From the NCBI GenBank assembly GCA_037962975.1, contig CM075675.1, forward strand, positions 1,250,001 through 1,314,000: DNA of 64,000 nucleotides. The letters run 5' to 3'. Of the stretch, positions 26,459-38,192 are shown in pieces; position 1 is the first letter of the stretch, and each line of letters begins with the position of its first letter. Below the pieces are notes generated by a model. The model searched no databases, was not told where the DNA came from, and saw only the letters and a program-made list of their open reading frames with translations. Made by a program: the position numbers and the translations under genes. The DNA is from Clitoria ternatea. Its lineage: Eukaryota > Streptophyta > Magnoliopsida > Fabales > Fabaceae.

Positions 26459-27198
26459 TGATCCGATCTTGATACCGGTATCCGATCTACAAGACATATT
26501 TCAACGTCTTTGTCAATTCGCCAACGTGCAACCGGTGTCATCGGTATACATCCGGACTCTAATTCCGTATCAGGCGCTCCCCTATACCGGTTGTCCAGGA
26601 TAACACCATGATACCGGATAACACATACGTCACTATGCAGAAGACAAAAGGCATTGCTACAGGGACCGATCAATAATTCCCTGCACTACGAGCCAAAATC
26701 TGCTCACGGGAATGGTCAATTTGTCCCTTAATTCTAGCCTATACTCCCTACGCTCAATATAAAATGGCCACTTGACCCAATCATACTGGTAAGTGCGCAA
26801 TAAAATAATAATTTAAAGTGTTATTGGAGGTTAGTGGTTCTCCACTAACGGATCCTTGAATATCGAGCCAATCAGGTATATGAACTCTCTTCATCAATGA
26901 AGGGAGGGATCTTTTGACTCTAAAAAAACATACAATTACTCTCTGAAAACATTCCTCACTTGGAATATCACCACTGACTTGAGAGTCGGAGAATATTTGC
27001 AGGTGACACCACCTTTCGCCCACATCAACGCTAAGGACGGTGTGAAGGACCTCCAGGACGCCTAATCCGCTCTCATCATACAGAGACATCGGATACGTAA
27101 ACTGGATACTCATATAACCGGTCTTCAGAGACATAATCATCTTACTATTTGTGACTGATCCGACGTCGGATCTCTTGACCCCGGTTCAGGACAGATCA
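26459..27198 (+). mobile_element. Solo LTR, 740 bp, with perfect 5-bp TSD
   Basis: The segment begins TGATCCGATC and ends GACAGATCA, giving short inverted ends TGATC/GATCA. It is flanked by perfect GGAGC duplications at 26454-26458 and 27199-27203. It is visibly more GC-rich than its surroundings and lacks coding domains. AATATAAAAT near 26756-26765 is a likely TATA box for the plus orientation, followed by a segment like a transcribed leader. Family not recognised. Confidence 0.85.
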
Positions 27199-28244
27199 GG
27201 AGCCTTGATACATTTGCATGATTGATATTGGTAGGAATGGTTCATGCATTGCATTACAAAGGATTGAGTAATTGGAAGTAGGTTGATGATATGAATCTGA
27301 AAGTTAATGGTTTTAAGTAAGTTTTATGCATAATTCAAAACTAGACAGGTCATCTAGCATTTTATGAGGTTTGGATACCTCAGAATGTTTCCAATAGGTT
27401 ATATACATGATTTAGGACTTGTGTGATTTGGAATGGACCAAATCCATTGAGAAATGAAGCCTATGTTGCATGATATAACTTAAAAATGATTAAATTGCAA
27501 TTTTATGCATATCTTAGTCATATGTTAGAATTTTAGCAAACGGACTGCGCTAACAGCTTTAGAATAGGGAAAACATAGTGCCCATGAAGTTTCGTAGCAA
27601 TCGGAGTTGAAACAGGCAAAAATATAGGTTGGAAGTTGATTTTAAGGTTTAAGTGTTGATATTTTCGCTCAAGCGAACCAATTCTCGCTTGAGCGAGCTT
27701 ATGTATGAGTTTGGGGGTGTTTTCTGGACAAATCTTGTGACGCCCAATTTTTTTTTTTTTGGAATAAATTTTTCGCGTTTTAAGAATCATTTTGAAATTC
27801 GTAATTTAAATTCTGAGGTCACGTAAAAATTGATAAATGCGGAATATTATCATGCATACTAGTCGTGGATGAATAAAACATAATACATTTATATAGCGAA
27901 AACGATAAAGAAGATTACAGTACAAGGTATATAATAATATTATTACAACACATTAAATCTCAATTGAAGTCAACACCCAAGCAATAAAACATAAAAGCTT
28001 CATTAATTGCACCACTCGTCATTCTGTGTAGCATGCACTGTAAAAATAATGTAAGAGTGAGACAGAATATAGAATAAATATAAAATAAGTAAAATTACAT
28101 AAACACAATCAACAAACCATAATGATATGATGAATATGCCAAACAAGGTCATTTATATTTAATAATCTTTAATTTAGTCAAATGATGTCAAGCTGGATCC
28201 ATTTTGGTTTGGTGGAAATACTGCACCAAAAAGTCTCATAGAGA

Positions 28245-28400
28245 CACAAGTAGGAATTAATATCTACCATGAATCCCTACCCTTCATGGCACTCAAGTAG
28301 GAATTAACATAAACCATGAATCCCTACACTTCATGGTTCTTAAGTACCGAAGTACACAAGTAGGAATTAGCATAAACCATGAATCCCTACACTCCATGGC
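28245..28400. repeat. Three direct repeats of about 50-60 bp
   Basis: The phrase CAAGTAGGAATTA, then ACCATGAATCCCTAC, then CATGG occurs three times in succession with small differences and slightly variable spacing, inside the large solo LTR. Confidence 0.8.
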
Positions 28401-29729
28401 TCTTAGCGAAAATAGAGCTTTAACTCATCATAGAGTAACCCCTCACCAGGGCCGGCAATTATGAAACCCCTAAATTCCATGGTGCGTCCAAATGCTTATG
28501 ATGCATGAATGCCTTTAATTCTCTTTATCGATTTAACATACCATGATATCAATATTTCCATAATCACTTGGAAAATCACAAGTCCTCAAGGGACACATCA
28601 CATATATTAATTCTCAAAATCATAGATTTACAGTTCAACAACATATTTAATAAACCACAAGGTATTCATGTATACATTAATTTAATCATTCATAATTATT
28701 CATCACAAAGATAAACATACTGTATGACATTCATAGGACATTCAATAACATCCATAATAATCAACAATCTCTCAATGATTCATAAATAAATCATTACCCA
28801 CATGGAAAATATCATTTTCATCCATAATAATCATCATAGGTAATTTCAGAAATTTACAACAGCAACATACATTAGTAAAGTGACCATAACGTGAGCAAAT
28901 CAAATCCTTTTTAAGCAATTCCACTTTCTATAGATCCATAATATAAATATCTACAACTTTTATGAAGACGTCAAAGTCTAAATATGTATGTATAATTCCC
29001 AGAATATTAATATTTACACAAAATAGAAGGTACATATTTCAGAACAGACAAGCTGTAGTATTTTGACTATAACTCATGCTATGCATATCCAAATCAATCG
29101 GTTCAAGTCCCAAAATTTACATAACAAAAAGATTTACAACTTTGATGAAGAAGTCAGAGTCAAATTCACACATTTTCAGGTTCAAAATTAAGTAACAAGC
29201 TACGAAAATAAATCTGGAAATCCTAGAACAGCATATAATTCTACCCATTCCATATTTATTCACAACCCTATCCCCTCTTACTTGATGAAGGATCTTAGTT
29301 TGGTTGAAAAATGTTCTCTTCTTACTGTCCTAGCTTCAGATCAAAGGTGACTTGACGGAGAAAAGGAAATGAGAGAGAGAGACTTTACTAATTTTAGTTT
29401 GTTCTAAGAATTCAGACTTGGGAACGAGATGTAGTGTCGATTTAATAATGCAAAAGACAAGTGGGGGACAAGCTTTTTCGTAATTGGATTGTAGTAGGAG
29501 GTTAGGTGCATTAATTACGGTGATAATGGAGGTTTTAGATAAGAAAATGAGTTGTATTGTTGACCATTTCCGCCGCCTACATAATGGAGCTTGTATGATT
29601 GAAGTAAATATATTAAAATATGTACAAGATGATATGATTGGAGTAAAATATTAATTCTGACACTGGTTCGATATTTTGGGCATATCTCTTTCCGAGAAGA
29701 ATTCATCAGAGCCTCTTTTCGTTCAGAAT

Positions 29730-30410
29730 TGCTCCACTCGGAAGGGAATTCGCTCGGAAATGTTTCTGCTTGAAACACTCAGTCATAGCTTTCCTTTCCG
29801 AGTGAGTGACCCACTCAGAAATGTCTCACCTGGAGACACCTCATTCAGAAATATCTCACTCGGATATATCTCTGCCTGAAAAGTGTTTGTTCAAAATCAG
29901 CCATTTTTTTTGTTCAGAATTGATTCACTCGGAAATTCTCTACTCGGATATATTTCTGCCCGAAAAGTACTTTATTCAAAGTCAAAGCCTTTCTTCACTC
30001 GAAAATATTTCTCTCGGAAGTGCGTCATTCGGAAATCTTACAACCGAAAGATCATTTGGAGTTGCGTCACTCGGAAATCTTACAACTGAGGATCATTCGG
30101 AGTCGAAGTTCAGTCCTCTCTCGGAAATCGTTCCACTTGGGAATATCACTCAGAGTCGAAGGCAATCTCGAAGACGAACCCGAGCACAAGCTCTCGGCAA
30201 CTTTGAATATGGGCCCGAGCACAGGCTCTAGGCAATCTTTAAGACACCTGAGCACAAATAGAATGAAGGGGTTCACCACTCGGATATTTACTTCACCCGG
30301 GAACTATTCACTCGGAAACGTACTTAATCTTCCTTTCTTCACTCGGACAGTCTTATCTCAGACATGATTTCACTCGGAATATCTTATTCGAAAGTACTTC
30401 ACTCGGTAAT
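29730..30410. repeat. Irregular array of the CACTCGGAAAT motif
   Basis: At least fifteen close variants of CACTCGGAAAT occur in about 680 bp, separated by irregular 10-60 bp gaps containing words such as CTGCCTGAAAAG. They lie near the U3 end of the large solo LTR if it is on the minus strand. Open frames here arise from the repeated composition. Confidence 0.75.
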
Positions 30411-31339
30411 CTCCCAATCAGAACGCTACCAGAGGTTAATATCAAAGGAAGCTATTTGAACGAATCAAAAAGAAGCTTTGATTCACCGCCAAACTTATGT
30501 AGAAAGTTAATATAAATAGATAATATCGTTAATGGTCTAGATTAAAAATGATTATACATAAGAATGAAATTTTTTGGGATGTTACAAATTTCGCTCAAGC
30601 AAGAATATTCTCGCTCAAGCGAGTGTCAAATGGGTGGTTTCTGCCAAATTTTCGCTTGAGTGAGCTGATCAGGTGTTGTTTCTGTCGGATTCTCGCTCAA
30701 GCGAGACTGATTTAGTTTTTTCTTCCTTCACAAAAGTTGTAGATAGTTTTGTCGCGGTTGTTTTGCTGTTAGAATCGCGTCAATCGGAGGTCGATAGCCC
30801 AAGTTATGCCCAAAATACTACAGAGTATTTAGGCTGAAAATTTCAGCTGGGCTGATTTTACAATTTTGTGAATTAGGCAGTCTTAGGGGCATAATTGACC
30901 CTCGATTTCTTCATGATTTTTGTAGGTATTTATGTTGCAGAGGTGTACCAATTAAATTTATCTCGATTGAAGTTGTGTAACTCTGATTTGACACAAATAA
31001 CTAAGTGGTGCGCGAGGAGCCAACATGCCAAAAAAGTTTCTTTAGGCAATTTTGGAACTCTCAAACTTAGGATATATTATTGGGGACCCGTAGATTCATG
31101 TGGGGGTATCCTAGGATGGATGTGAAAATTTTGAAAAAATTTCCCCAATAAAACTCTTTAGGAAGACCTGATAAAGATACTTGGTTTGGTGGTTCTCAGT
31201 GTGTCTGACTTCAAGCAAAAGCATATGAAAGCTTCAAAATAGAGATAGTTGATACTTACGAGTCTCAATGAATGTCTTAAGTATCCCTAATGTCCTTATC
31301 CTAATAGATCACAAATCACTTTCAAGGAAAATAGTTATA

Positions 31340-34300
31340 GTACTTGTTTGGTTAAAAGTTAGAGTTGGTTAAATTGAGATTTGACAAACCTCAACAAAAA
31401 AAAAATCAAGTTTTGACTATTTCAAATAATATAAACTTTAAATATTTCTATTTTCATAACACCGTTTCTTTAACTTTATACCAAACATATACTTAAAGTG
31501 TTGTTCCAAATTTCTCATTTCCCTTTCCCTTTCATCTACATTTTACGCCCCTTGGGAAACTACATTGCAGTAGTGAGACTAACTCATCCATATCTAAAAA
31601 GTTTGAACATAAAACTTTTACTTAAATTAACCGCTAAAATTAAAATCATGACAAGGGTAGCAGTATAGGGTATAGGGTATAGGGAGTGAAGTATAAAAAT
31701 TAAAAGGGCAATAAATTTTTTACCACAATTTCAAAGTTGATTGGGGTGATTTACATTTTAAGGACGTCGTTTCTTTAAATTAATTTTTGTTTGGGGGTGA
31801 TTTACGTTCCAAGGATGTTTTGTTTTTAATTAATTTTTGATGGGGTGGTTTCAAAGGATGAAAGAAACGCTTTACCAGCCTTTTGTCTTATGTATATTCA
31901 TTAATCATTAATTAATTCACATTTGCATTCAATGAATTTGAGGTTTTGTGCTTAAAAAAATTTGATAATTGGGGATGCCAGAAACGTCGTGTCATTGTTA
32001 TATAAAAGAAACATGCTCAATCTATTTTAACATTACCTAAGCCTGTGCTAGCTATCATTCAGATCAGATTGTCCCTTAAAATAATTGCAAAATTTTGATT
32101 GAAATTCATGTTTTTGCTGTCATTATTTATAGAGCATACTTTGTTAATTCATATAATAAAAATATATTTGAGATCCTGATATCAGAGGATACTTTGTTAT
32201 GATATATAAGAGTCATTTTAATAATTTTTATGACTCAAACAAATTAAATTTTAATTTTCAACTGAGAGACATCATTAGGTTGATCCAAATAAATATACAC
32301 ATTAAAAATTAAGTATATCGTTGAGGAAAAAACCCTAATTTTTAATCAGAGAAAATTTGTTTAAAGCCACATCTAAATTTATAAAAATGTTAAACAACAC
32401 TAATTAAGAAATTAAAAATAATTTTCTTGAAGTCATTGATTATCATAAATATATTATCTGTGATTTTCAAAATATTTTATTTTTATGCCTTAGGACCGGT
32501 TTGATATTTGGTTCCATTTGTTGTTTTTAGTTTTAATTATAAAATTGTATCGTGTTTTCTGTTTTTAAAATTTTATATTAAAAAATGTGAAAACAAAAAA
32601 CAGAAACAAATTATTTTTAATAGTTTTAGTAAAAATATTTAAAATAAAAAATATAATATCAAATTTATAATTAAAATAAAAAGAGGAAATAAGATCATCA
32701 AACCGACCTTAGTTTTTAAGACAATGTTTATCAAAACCTTTATCTTAGAATGAGATGATTATGGTTGCACATGAGCATAGTAGAAAGGAGTGCAATGAAA
32801 ATGACCAACAACTAGATGCAATAAATTTTTGAGTAATTTAATGTTGCAAGATGGCTACATTCTAGTTCCATGGCCTATGAGTCAAAAACCTCTGCATATG
32901 CACTTCATTTTAGCTTTCATCATCATCCAACAAAATCAATCTCAATCATTTAGTAAACAACTTGTTTGTGTTACCAATCACAAAATTACTCAGAATGTTA
33001 GTATTTCCAAAGGAATTTTCTTTTCTTTTTAACATTTTCTAGGAATAAACTATTCTCATTTAGATTTGATATAAAATTATCAAAATATTTTTTGTAGCCT
33101 ATTTATTTTAGGATAAACTTTATTTATGATAACTAAAATAAAATTTTAATAAAAAAAGCCTTCTTCACCGAAAAATAACTTACCTACAAATAAAATATTG
33201 AATTTAGTTATTATACATTATCAATATAAAAAATTTTACACTACAACTAAATAGAATTCATCTTAAGTTAATATTTAAATTAATTATTATATAAATCAAG
33301 ATTAGTTGCTTATATGATAATTTATGTGCAGTTGTCAAATGTAAAAAAATTTAATCCGAAAATATGTTTGAATTAAATTCTAAAAGATTACTTATATCAT
33401 CCAACACCTCCTTAATTAGTTTCCTTTTGCATGCATGTAGAATTGAAGTTTGAAATTAGAATTTTTTTAATTCAAAAGTATAAGGTAAATTGCTATTATA
33501 TATCTGAACAAAAAGGAATTATAATTTTATTTTCAAAATTTATGCTATTATATATCTGAAAAAGGAATTATAATTAAAATCTGAATTCTAATCCTACACC
33601 TCAACAACATAAAAATCAAATACGTAATTTTGAAGCAATCCATTATAACATACATAACATAATTACCAAGTATTTATGTATTACACAACTATTTTTAAAT
33701 GCATATTAAATATTAAAAATTAAAAAATTCTTCCTCCTTTTCATATCTATTGTCACTTTGAGTTTTATTTTTTATCCAAAATCCATTGTCATTTTAAAAG
33801 TTTAAGGTGTAATTAATTTATTTTTTTCAATTCTATCATCCTATAATTAATGTATCTCTTCTATCACTTGCTATTTTGATCAATGAATAAGACTTAGAAA
33901 AAAAACATTATTTATTACTGATAAAATAATAAAATTAAATAAGAGTAGTTTAGGTGATATTTGCTTGAATAATTACAGTAATGATTTATTAATATGTATA
34001 AAAATATACAACAATAAATATAAGACATAGGGAGTATGAGATAATTAGTTCATTTGACATAATATTATTTTACTTAATAAAATAAATTAAAAAAATAGAT
34101 GTTTAATTTTTTTCTAAGTCCAAAGAATAATTTAATTGAACAAAGATTAGTTTTTTATTAGTGACTTTTGTAAATTAATTATTTAGTTTGGTATGAAAGC
34201 TTAGAAGACATGTATCATAAAATGATAGATAAGAGAGCTAAATAAAATTAAAATAAAAAAAGAGAGGAGGGGAATTACACAAACATATGCAATCAAGTAT

Positions 34301-34400
34301 CAACAAACACATGGGAACATGAATATGAGAGAGACCTCAGGTTTTTTATGTTGTCCTTATATATGGCTAGCATAGCATTTGTCCTTACAATTACCAATCA
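31340..34400. other. AT-rich intergenic region, no gene recognised
   Basis: The stretch is strongly AT-rich, with only short open frames and no domain or clear transposon boundary. Its last few hundred bases are the upstream region of the phosphatase gene. Confidence 0.5.
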
Positions 34401-34420
34401 ACTCAATTCATCTGCATGCC

Positions 34421-34428
34421 TATAAATC
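34421..34428 (+). promoter_or_regulatory. TATA box of the phosphatase gene
   Basis: TATAAATC follows GCATGCC and lies about 235 bases before the chosen start codon; a CCAATCA box lies near 34393. The following C- and T-rich stretch fits a plant 5' leader. This is a sequence-based guess. Confidence 0.6.
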
Positions 34429-34655
34429 CCCCCTCCTTTCCCCTCTTCATATCTGATGCAGTGTCTTTCTTTTCTACCCTTTCTCTGGTTTCATATGCCC
34501 CTTCTATTCCTTCCTAGTACTGTAGTAGAAAACCATTGGCAAAGACTTGTTCAAGATTGCAATTTAGAAGGTATCTTTTTCTCATCCTATGTCTCCATCT
34601 ACTTTGGTTCTGTATGTTTTATGAGTTTATAATAACATGTTTCTTACTAAAGATC

Positions 34656-37600
34656 ATGCAGAGCTTCAAGCTTAAGGAGAAAAAGATCCTAAGAAAGATA
34701 TTAAACATTGATAACTTCAAAGGAGAAAGTCTTATTTCATCAGATGCCAAAAAGGGAACTCCTAATTTGAATCAAGCACCTGCAAACTCAAGAAGCTGCT
34801 TCTACCATGAAACTAAAAAGTATGAGACCATAAAAGTGTAAATTGTTAAACAATTGATCCATGTCACTTTAATCTTCCTAAGATTGTATAGATCAAACAT
34901 TTTAGAGCATAAGATTTTAAAAATTACAATTTAGTTCTTGACTATGATATTTAATTTAGTCGTTTTTAAGTATAAACGACATTGAAAAATAAGGTAATAA
35001 AAGAATAAAATAATTTACATTTTTAAAAAGTCGGGACTAAATTGAAGTTTTCAAATTTTCAATAACTAAAATGTTCCACCATACAATTCAAGGAATAACT
35101 TTTGAGGTTTATTGCTTTAATCTTTTCAAGACTTTTACTTTCATGCATTATACTACCTTGAGAACAACTCTGATTTGGATATTAACATGAACAAGGATCT
35201 TTGTTGGTTCTTGGAATATTGGAGGCATTGCACCACCAATGAATTTGGACATGGAAGACTGGCTTGACACACACAACAATTCAGCAGATATTTATGTTCT
35301 AGGGTAATCAATCATCTTTTGTTACTTAAGATTACTTGTGAGAATCAACTGCATAGAGAGTAGAGACTAAAGTTATTGGTTTCCTATAATTTCATTCATC
35401 TACTAGTATTTGATGGAATAATCATGTTCATGTGTGTTGTACCAGGTTCCAAGAAATTGTACCTCTAAATGCAGCAAATGTATTGGGACCTCAAAACAGA
35501 AAAATTTCTATGAAATGGAATTCTCTAATTGGGGCAGCCCTTAACAATAGAACACCAACAAAGGTTGTTAGAGAAGATAACATAGCAGAACTTCAGAAGA
35601 TATATCCTTTGAAGGAACATCTTTGTTCAGATGGTGAACATGGACAAGATTTCCAGTGCATCATAAACAGACAATTGGTTGGAATGTTTATTACCATTTG
35701 GGTACGATGTAACCTCTATGAATCCATCAGGCACTTGAGTGTCTCATCTGTTGGCTGTGGAATCATGGGATGCTTAGGAAACAAGGTCTGTTTTGTCATA
35801 TTATAGAGAAATATAAATATTTTTTTTCTTAAATATTATTTCAGTCTTTATAAATGATTTTGTTTTTCGGATTGGTTTTACTTCTCATAAATTTAAATTC
35901 TTTTAAAAATAATTCTCATTACTGTTTAATAGTCATGTAACATGCATCTAAACATGTTACATTATATCAAGGGCCATGTGGAGGTGACATGTTAATATGC
36001 ACAGCATACTATCAATAAGTAATTACAAGAAACATTTTAATTTTTAAATATTTTATGAGGATCAAAACCAATTTTTTTTTTTATGTGGGAACTATAAACA
36101 TATTTGTCTCCTTTTAAGTGATTTCTTGGATCTTACATTGATCTTAAAATACAGGGTTCAATATCAATTAGATTTTACTTGCATGAAACAAGCTTCTGCT
36201 TTATATGTAGCCATCTAGCTTCTGGTGGGAAAGAAGCAGATCGAAGACAGAGAAATGTTAATGCATCTGATATTTTGTCCCGGACAATCTTCCCTGCTGG
36301 TCCTCTGCATGATATGCCTCAAAAAATTATGGATCATGAGTAAGTATATACTGAATTGTGTATATTATATGGAAAACTATCATTTAAGTTGAAGGAATGA
36401 GTAATAATGAACATATACTATGAATGAAAATATGTTACACCACTTATTGAGTTTGCTGCATATCCTAATTGACTAACCAAACTTACCCGTTTATTATCTT
36501 TTCCATACATCTTATATTTTCTGGGTCTGTTTTTGCAGCCGGATAGTTTGGCTGGGCGACTTGAACTACAGGTTATATATGCCAGACTCTACAACACAAT
36601 CATTGATCAAGAGAAGAGAATGGGAAACCTTGTTGAAACATGATCAGGTAAGGTTGTTAATGTTACTTATTTCATGACAATTTTGGATAGACTAGTTACC
36701 ATAGTGTGTTCTGAGTTCAAGATTTAAAATTCCATGCCAATTATATAGCTCAAGATGGAGCTCACAAAGGGCCATATATTCCAAGGTTGGCATGAAGGAG
36801 CTATAGAGTTTCCACCTACATACAAGTACCATCTGAATTCTAAAGATTACCTTGGCTGTGATCAGCAGCACATTAGCAAAAAGAGGCGTGCCCCTGCATG
36901 GTAAGCATACATCAAAAGATTTTGCATCATTCTCATTCCCCTTAAGAACATGACAATGTTATCATATACTCCCCTATTCTTTTTTATCTTTCCATTTTGT
37001 ATTTTTATTTCTTTTTAAAAATTTATCTAGTTACACATCTAAAACAACATGCTTATTTTTCAATTATATTCTTATGATCTTCAATTATTTTATTGAAACA
37101 TGAGAGCATTAATTAATTATTAACTATAGAAAGAGAAATGACATTTTAACACTAAAAAGCAAGAAAAAAAGAACACATTCAATGTATTTCTTAATCTGTG
37201 TGAAAACATCAAACTGAACAAGAAAAAAAAAAAGGGAGGGGGACAGTAAGAAAGTAAAAACACAAACTTCCTTTTTTGAGACCTGTTATTTGGGTTATGT
37301 TTGCCATCCATTGCCCTTAGAGGGAATCAATAGAAGAAAAGTTTCTATATGAAATCATGACGGAGGTGCATATGTAGCATTAACCATTGCCCTTGGGGAG
37401 GTGCATATTTGGTATTAACCATTGCCCTTAGGAAGGTCCATATGTTTGCTCTCCAATGCTACCCTGATTTTTAATACAAAATTTCTACTTACTGATTACT
37501 TAATCATCGTCCTTAGGGTAATGGTTAGCAAGATCCTATAACTTTTTCAAAGAGTCTATGGAGTTTTCTCTCTTAGCTTGAAATACACTGAGAGCAAGCC

Positions 37601-38192
37601 TTAATATCTATTTATATGTCTACTTATAATATATAAAACCCGGAATACGTTTAGAAGTTTTCATGCGGATTGATTTCAATTCTCATTGCATACCACATCA
37701 GTAATTTATAACACTTACCAACTTGGAAGGTTAGTAGCATACAAAAGCTTAGTTGTGTGTGTATAAGGGAGTCCCACATTGAATACAATTGAAGGGTGTA
37801 AAAAGTATATAAGTGTTAGAAGCATCATTCATAATGTCTTCAAATTTCATGGTTAAATATTTTTTTACCTAATACAATACACCTTAACTCTTCTAAAACA
37901 TAATGGTCTCATAGACAACTTATAACTCTTAATATAGTGAATGAAAGCCATAGTTTTGTGCCCTGGTCATCCTTTTAACATGACATGAAACTGATATGTT
38001 CTTTAAGGAAAAGGAGATATCAAAAAAGATACTAGTCTAACTGCAAGAAGGTACTGCAGGTGTGATAGAATAATATGGTTTGGGAAGGGCATGAAGCAAA
38101 CTCAGTACAACAGGAGTGAATCAAAACTTTCCGATCACAGGCCTGTGAGAGCAATGTTCACAGCTGATGTCAAAGTGGCAAGAAACTGTTGA
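34656..38192 (+). CDS. Type I inositol polyphosphate 5-phosphatase
   Basis: Seven exons: 34656-34819, 35196-35303, 35446-35785, 36155-36339, 36539-36647, 36749-36900, 38060-38192. All introns are GT-AG and phases join in frame for 396 aa. Enzymes of this fold remove the 5-phosphate from inositol phosphates and some phosphoinositides, limiting IP3 and calcium signalling. Family landmarks are present: VGSWNIGG, LGFQEIVPLNAANVLG, SHLASGGKEADRR, motif I WLGDLNYR, motif II APAWCDRIIW and terminal SDHRPV. The catalytic and metal-binding residues look intact. It is at the short end for plant type I enzymes and lacks the long N-terminal extension of some relatives. The ATG at 34656 is the first in frame; the intron 1 acceptor has a weak pyrimidine tract, so the exon 1/2 junction is least certain. 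Confidence 0.92.
37362..37429. repeat. Short tandem duplication in phosphatase intron 6
   Basis: A unit of about 34 bp (GGAGGTGCATAT, then ATTAACCATTGCCCTT) occurs twice in a row, and parts of it (CATTGCCCTTAG) occur again on both sides. It is intronic. Confidence 0.65.
37771..37813 (+). promoter_or_regulatory. USE-like plus TATA pair in intron 6
   Basis: GTCCCACATTG (37771-37781) differs by one base from the plant snRNA upstream sequence element RTCCCACATCG. TATATAAG begins at 37806, 24 bases later, the spacing associated with Pol III U6-type promoters. No recognisable U6 or 7SL sequence follows, so it may be a fragment of a dispersed repeat that carries the same motif. Confidence 0.3.

Larger units (their letters stand above)
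27736..30586 (-). mobile_element. Large solo LTR (about 2.85 kb) of a gypsy-type family
   Basis: The ends TGTGACGCCC and GGGATGTTACA are imperfect inverted copies typical of plant Ty3/gypsy LTRs. The flanks are AATCT (27731-27735) and AATTT (30587-30591), a 5-bp duplication with one mismatch. No gag or pol sequence is inside. Minus orientation is inferred because its left end and a block at 28430-28510 resemble the LTR at 5376-6300, whose orientation is known from its primer site. It contains three direct repeats (28245-28400) and a CACTCGGAAAT-rich array (29730-30410). Confidence 0.7.
24480..31340. repeat. LTR-like transposon-derived block, boundaries unresolved
   Basis: The sequence outside the two nested solo LTRs is repetitive in style but codes for no recognisable domain. 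It contains a TC-rich leader-like segment near 24540-24720, a 42-bp tandem repeat (25492-25630) and several copies of the palindromic word CGCTCAAGCG (27665-27700, 30590-30710). It is interrupted at 26459-27198 and 27736-30586 by younger solo LTRs, so it is older than both. I could not find matching ends, so calling it an LTR is inference. Confidence 0.4.

Noticed and set aside
28245..28400. Possible CRISPR-like direct repeats
   Set aside because: Plant nuclear LTR with three long imperfect repeats; no regular spacers or cas genes.
29806..30367. Overlapping frames of 67-141 aa with Ser/Glu-rich repeats
   Set aside because: They follow the CACTCGGAAAT array in a solo LTR.
34536..34655. In-frame extension of the phosphatase upstream of 34656
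   Set aside because: It starts with TTG, not ATG; the first ATG in the frame is at 34656.
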